In this document: piece after piece, positions 6,390 to 7,768 of the stretch
Layout: each line of letters starts with the position of its first letter
Numbering within the stretch: the first letter of the stretch is position 1
NCBI GenBank assembly: GCA_035512595.1
Contig: DATKDU010000463.1
Coordinates: 1-7,768, forward strand
DNA: 7,768 nt
Source of the DNA: DATKDU01 sp035512595
Lineage (GTDB): Bacteria; Planctomycetota; Planctomycetia; Pirellulales; Pirellulaceae
Direction of reading: 5' to 3'
Notes under the pieces: model-generated
What the model was told of the DNA's origin: nothing
The model's database searches: none
The model's input: the letters and a program-made list of their open reading frames with translations, nothing else
Position numbers and translations under genes: made by a program

Positions 6390-6833
6390 ATGAGCACTAC
6401 TTTCCTTCCGACCATGACTACCGACGAACCTCCCTCGGGCGCGTCCGCCGCGCGCCGCGCACGGGCCGAAGGCACCGCCAAGCTGGCGCCCCTGCCGGAA
6501 GCGACGACGCGGGACCTCGTGCAACTCTTCAAGCTGCTGGCTGATGAGACCCGCGTCCGCATCCTGCACTACCTCCTGCAGCGCGACGAGCTCAACGTGC
6601 GGGCTCTGTGCCTGCTCTTGTCGCAAAGCCAGCCGGCAGTCAGCCACCACCTGGCCCTGCTCCGCGTGGCGGGGCTGATCGAATGCCGCCGCGACGGCAA
6701 GCACAACTTCTATCACCTCGTTCCCAAGCGGGCGCAGCAGTATCTGGACCTGCTGTTCGGCGCCGACGGCAAGGAGACCCGCCGCGTGCGGGTCGAAAAC
6801 GCCACGGTGACTTACAGCCGCGACGCGGGGTAG
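6390..6833 (+). CDS. ArsR-type winged-helix transcriptional regulator
   Basis: A 147-residue protein with an Ala/Arg-rich, probably disordered N-terminal tail (1-38) and an ArsR/SmtB-type winged helix (about 39-112). LVQLFKLLADETRVRIL (43-59) is the typical first part, SQSQPAVSHHLALLRVAGLI (78-97) is the recognition helix with its following turn, and CRRDGKHNFYHL (99-110) is the wing. A short C-terminal helix (114-124) probably dimerises. The Cys pair of arsenic/cadmium sensors (ELCVCDL type) is absent; the matching place reads ELNVRALC with one Cys, and no zinc-site His/Asp pattern is seen. The inducer is therefore unknown, and the protein may not sense metal. The ATG at 6390 has AAGAGG 5 nt upstream; an in-frame ATG at 6414 has a poorer context. 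It is divergent from opp and may control itself, or the transporter, through the upstream palindrome. Confidence 0.88.
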   Translation: MSTTFLPTMTTDEPPSGASAARRARAEGTAKLAPLPEATTRDLVQLFKLLADETRVRILHYLLQRDELNVRALCLLLSQSQPAVSHHLALLRVAGLIECRRDGKHNFYHLVPKRAQQYLDLLFGADGKETRRVRVENATVTYSRDAG

Positions 6834-6841
6834 CGTCGTGG
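6818..6841 (+). terminator. Hairpin over the arsR-type stop codon, weak terminator candidate
   Basis: CCGCGACGC (6818-6826) and GCGTCGTGG (6833-6841) pair over 9 bp with one G-U, with a 6-nt loop that contains most of the stop codon. Only a weak pyrimidine stretch (TTCTTCT) follows, about 10 nt on, so intrinsic termination is uncertain. Confidence 0.25.
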
Positions 6842-6893
6842 CGGGCGGGTTCTTCTGACGCGGGATTACTCGCCCCGGCAAGGAGGAGTGCGC

Positions 6894-6995
6894 GTAGAGT
6901 CGAGAGGTGGCGCGGGACGGACCCGTTTCCACCTCCCGCTCCTCGAACCGGACGGGCGTAGTTCCCGCCTCCGGCTCTCGCACAAGAATGGTCGC
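6894..6995 (-). ncRNA. Group II intron 3' remnant (domains V and VI)
   Basis: The minus strand from 6977 to 6945 has the form of group II intron domain V, the catalytic hairpin. It begins GAGCCGG with the catalytic AGC triad, ends TCCGGTTC, and the two ends pair over 8 bp with the usual G-U. A 2-nt bulge precedes a short upper stem (GGCG with CGCC) and a G/A-rich loop. Directly after it, 6937-6929 pairs with 6910-6902 (9 bp, one G-U) and is capped by CGGG/CCCG, as expected for domain VI. An A at 6900 lies 7 nt from a possible 3' end ...CTAC at 6894, where the branch-point A and the AY terminus should be. No reverse transcriptase or domain I-III sequence is visible upstream, so this is a truncated copy. 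The left limit and branch point are inferred; the right limit is approximate. Confidence 0.75.
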
Positions 6996-7029
6996 TCCCG
7001 CATGGCCGCACAGGCAGGCTGGCACGTAC

Positions 7030-7188
7030 GGTGTTGGATTCCAACCCTGACGATCCCGCCGAGCGCCGCCGCTGCGCGTGTGTCTCCCGCTCGATCACAC
7101 TGCTTCGCGCACATGGCCTCGTGAAAAAGATCCCCGACACGCAGCGCTATCTCATCAGCCCGCGCAAATCCCGGCTGTTAGCAGCATA
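7030..7188 (+). pseudogene. C-terminal fragment of a winged-helix protein, decayed
   Basis: The plus-strand frame beginning around GTG 7031 and ending at the TAG at 7186-7188 encodes SNPDDPAERRRCACVSRSI followed by TLLRAHGLVKKIPDTQRYLI. This resembles, from memory, the C-terminal winged-helix segment of a widespread family of hypothetical proteins of about 400 residues ending in LLRAHGLI-KVP-THRY-like motifs. Only about 50 residues remain. The N-terminal 300 or so residues are missing, and the tail (SPRKSRLLAA) is shorter than expected. No SD or start supports expression. It lies head-on against the intron remnant, whose upstream part it seems to have replaced. The function of the family is unknown to me. 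Confidence 0.45.
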
Positions 7189-7288
7189 GATGGGGCCGCA
7201 GGTCAAACAACTTTGCCGCGTGCTGGGATCTGTGACAATCTGCGCGATCCGTGTCCCCCTTGCCGCGGCGTCTTGAGTCAGTGGCAAC

Positions 7289-7357
7289 GCAGTACCGAGT
7301 ACGAAGTACTGAGTACACCCTGTCTCCTGTCCCCTGACTCCTGACCCCTGACCCCTG
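7289..7357. repeat. Low-complexity intergenic repeat block
   Basis: There are two parts. At 7291-7316, AGTACCGAGTAC and AGTACTGAGTAC are near-identical 12-mers 2 bp apart. At 7321-7357 a run of CTGACCCC/CTGACTCC-like units reads up to the stop codon of the ExbD-like gene. Positions 7321-7348 match 5945-5973 in reverse orientation with few differences, so this is a dispersed repeat family in intergenic positions. Confidence 0.65.
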
Positions 7358-7768
7358 CTATCTCGATTCCTCGGCGATGTAGCTGATCCCCCGATCATTC
7401 AAAAGCTGCACCACTTCGTCGCGGGTGGCAATTGGCGCGGCGACGTCGCTGCGGACGATCACCGACCGCGGCGGACCAGAGGCAATCTTGAGCACCTCCA
7501 GCCGCTCGCGCAGCTCGACGCTGGTGACCGGTGTCTCGTTCCAGAGAAGCGAGCCTTCCGCGTCGATGGCCAGCACATCGACGTGTGCGGCCTGAGCCGG
7601 CACTGCGGAGACAACGGCGGGCGGCGACAGGGCCAGTGGCCGGGCCGACGCGCGGTAGAAAAACAAGCCCGCCGCCAGCATCGCCCCGCCTCCGCACAAC
7701 ATCAGAACGATCACCACCGCCACGCCGGCAATCACGACACCGATGCCGGCCGAACTTTCACGATCGTC
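7358..7768 (-). CDS. ExbD/TolR-like membrane protein, start beyond the right edge
   Basis: The 136 visible codons stay open to the window edge, so the start lies outside; the GTG at 7735 sits just before the membrane segment and is unlikely as a start. A short acidic end (DDRESS) precedes one long hydrophobic segment (about 8-37), a Pro/Ala linker, and a domain of about 70 residues resembling the ExbD/TolR periplasmic fold: VDVLAIDAEGSLLWN, then a helix, then SVIVRSD, then a helix and GISYIAEE. ExbD and TolR couple proton flow through ExbB/TolQ to outer-membrane work and need an Asp in the membrane segment. No acidic residue is seen here, so the protein may be a structural relative rather than a working motor part. 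No ExbB-like partner is visible. It ends directly at the repeat block. Confidence 0.65.
   Translation of the reverse strand, partial: DDRESSAGIGVVIAGVAVVIVLMLCGGGAMLAAGLFFYRASARPLALSPPAVVSAVPAQAAHVDVLAIDAEGSLLWNETPVTSVELRERLEVLKIASGPPRSVIVRSDVAAPIATRDEVVQLLNDRGISYIAEESR

Larger units (their letters stand above)
6834..7357. other. Gene-free stretch with remnants of mobile or decayed DNA
   Basis: No intact gene is seen here. The stretch holds a group II intron 3' remnant on the minus strand, a winged-helix gene fragment on the plus strand, about 70 bp without recognisable content (7190-7260), and a low-complexity repeat block next to the end of the ExbD-like gene. It looks like a site of past insertion and decay. 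Confidence 0.6.

Overview
The window looks like chromosomal DNA of a GC-rich bacterium, most likely a planctomycete. This rests on the oversized Opp-type transporter proteins, an ExbD-like membrane protein, a start codon without a visible Shine-Dalgarno (SD) sequence, and repeat-rich intergenic spacers. The lineage is an inference from style; no rRNA or marker gene is present.

Left edge (1-250): the 5' end of an insertion sequence runs off the left side. It has the first 19 codons of a minus-strand transposase, an SD locked in a perfect hairpin, and two direct copies of a 23-bp terminal sequence. A short spacer with a hairpin separates it from the next gene.

Core (251-5910): a minus-strand gene set reading right to left. 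It holds a peptide/oligopeptide ABC importer (binding protein oppA-like, permeases oppB-like and oppC-like, with 4-nt overlap and 3-nt spacing), a possible small ORF, and a signal peptide peptidase SppA. The binding protein has an extra segment of about 105 residues and the OppC-like permease an extra charged coiled coil of about 100 residues in its first extracytoplasmic loop. No ATPase gene is present. The importer would bring peptides in, and SppA would degrade leftover signal peptides in the membrane, so a peptide-salvage theme is plausible.

Intergenic region 5911-6389: it starts with a 97-bp inverted-repeat element directly against the oppA start. It also carries a possible multi-hairpin RNA structure and a perfect 8-4-8 palindrome just ahead of a plus-strand ArsR-type regulator gene (6390-6833), which is divergent from the opp operon.

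Right part (6834-7768): a gene-poor graveyard. On the minus strand is the 3' end (domains V and VI) of a group II intron without its reverse transcriptase. Next to it, on the plus strand, is a decayed C-terminal fragment of a winged-helix protein. A simple-sequence-like intergenic repeat follows, related to the one beside oppA, and then an ExbD/TolR-like protein gene running off the right edge. The intron remnant, the regulator palindrome and the two inserts in the transporter proteins are the most interesting items.
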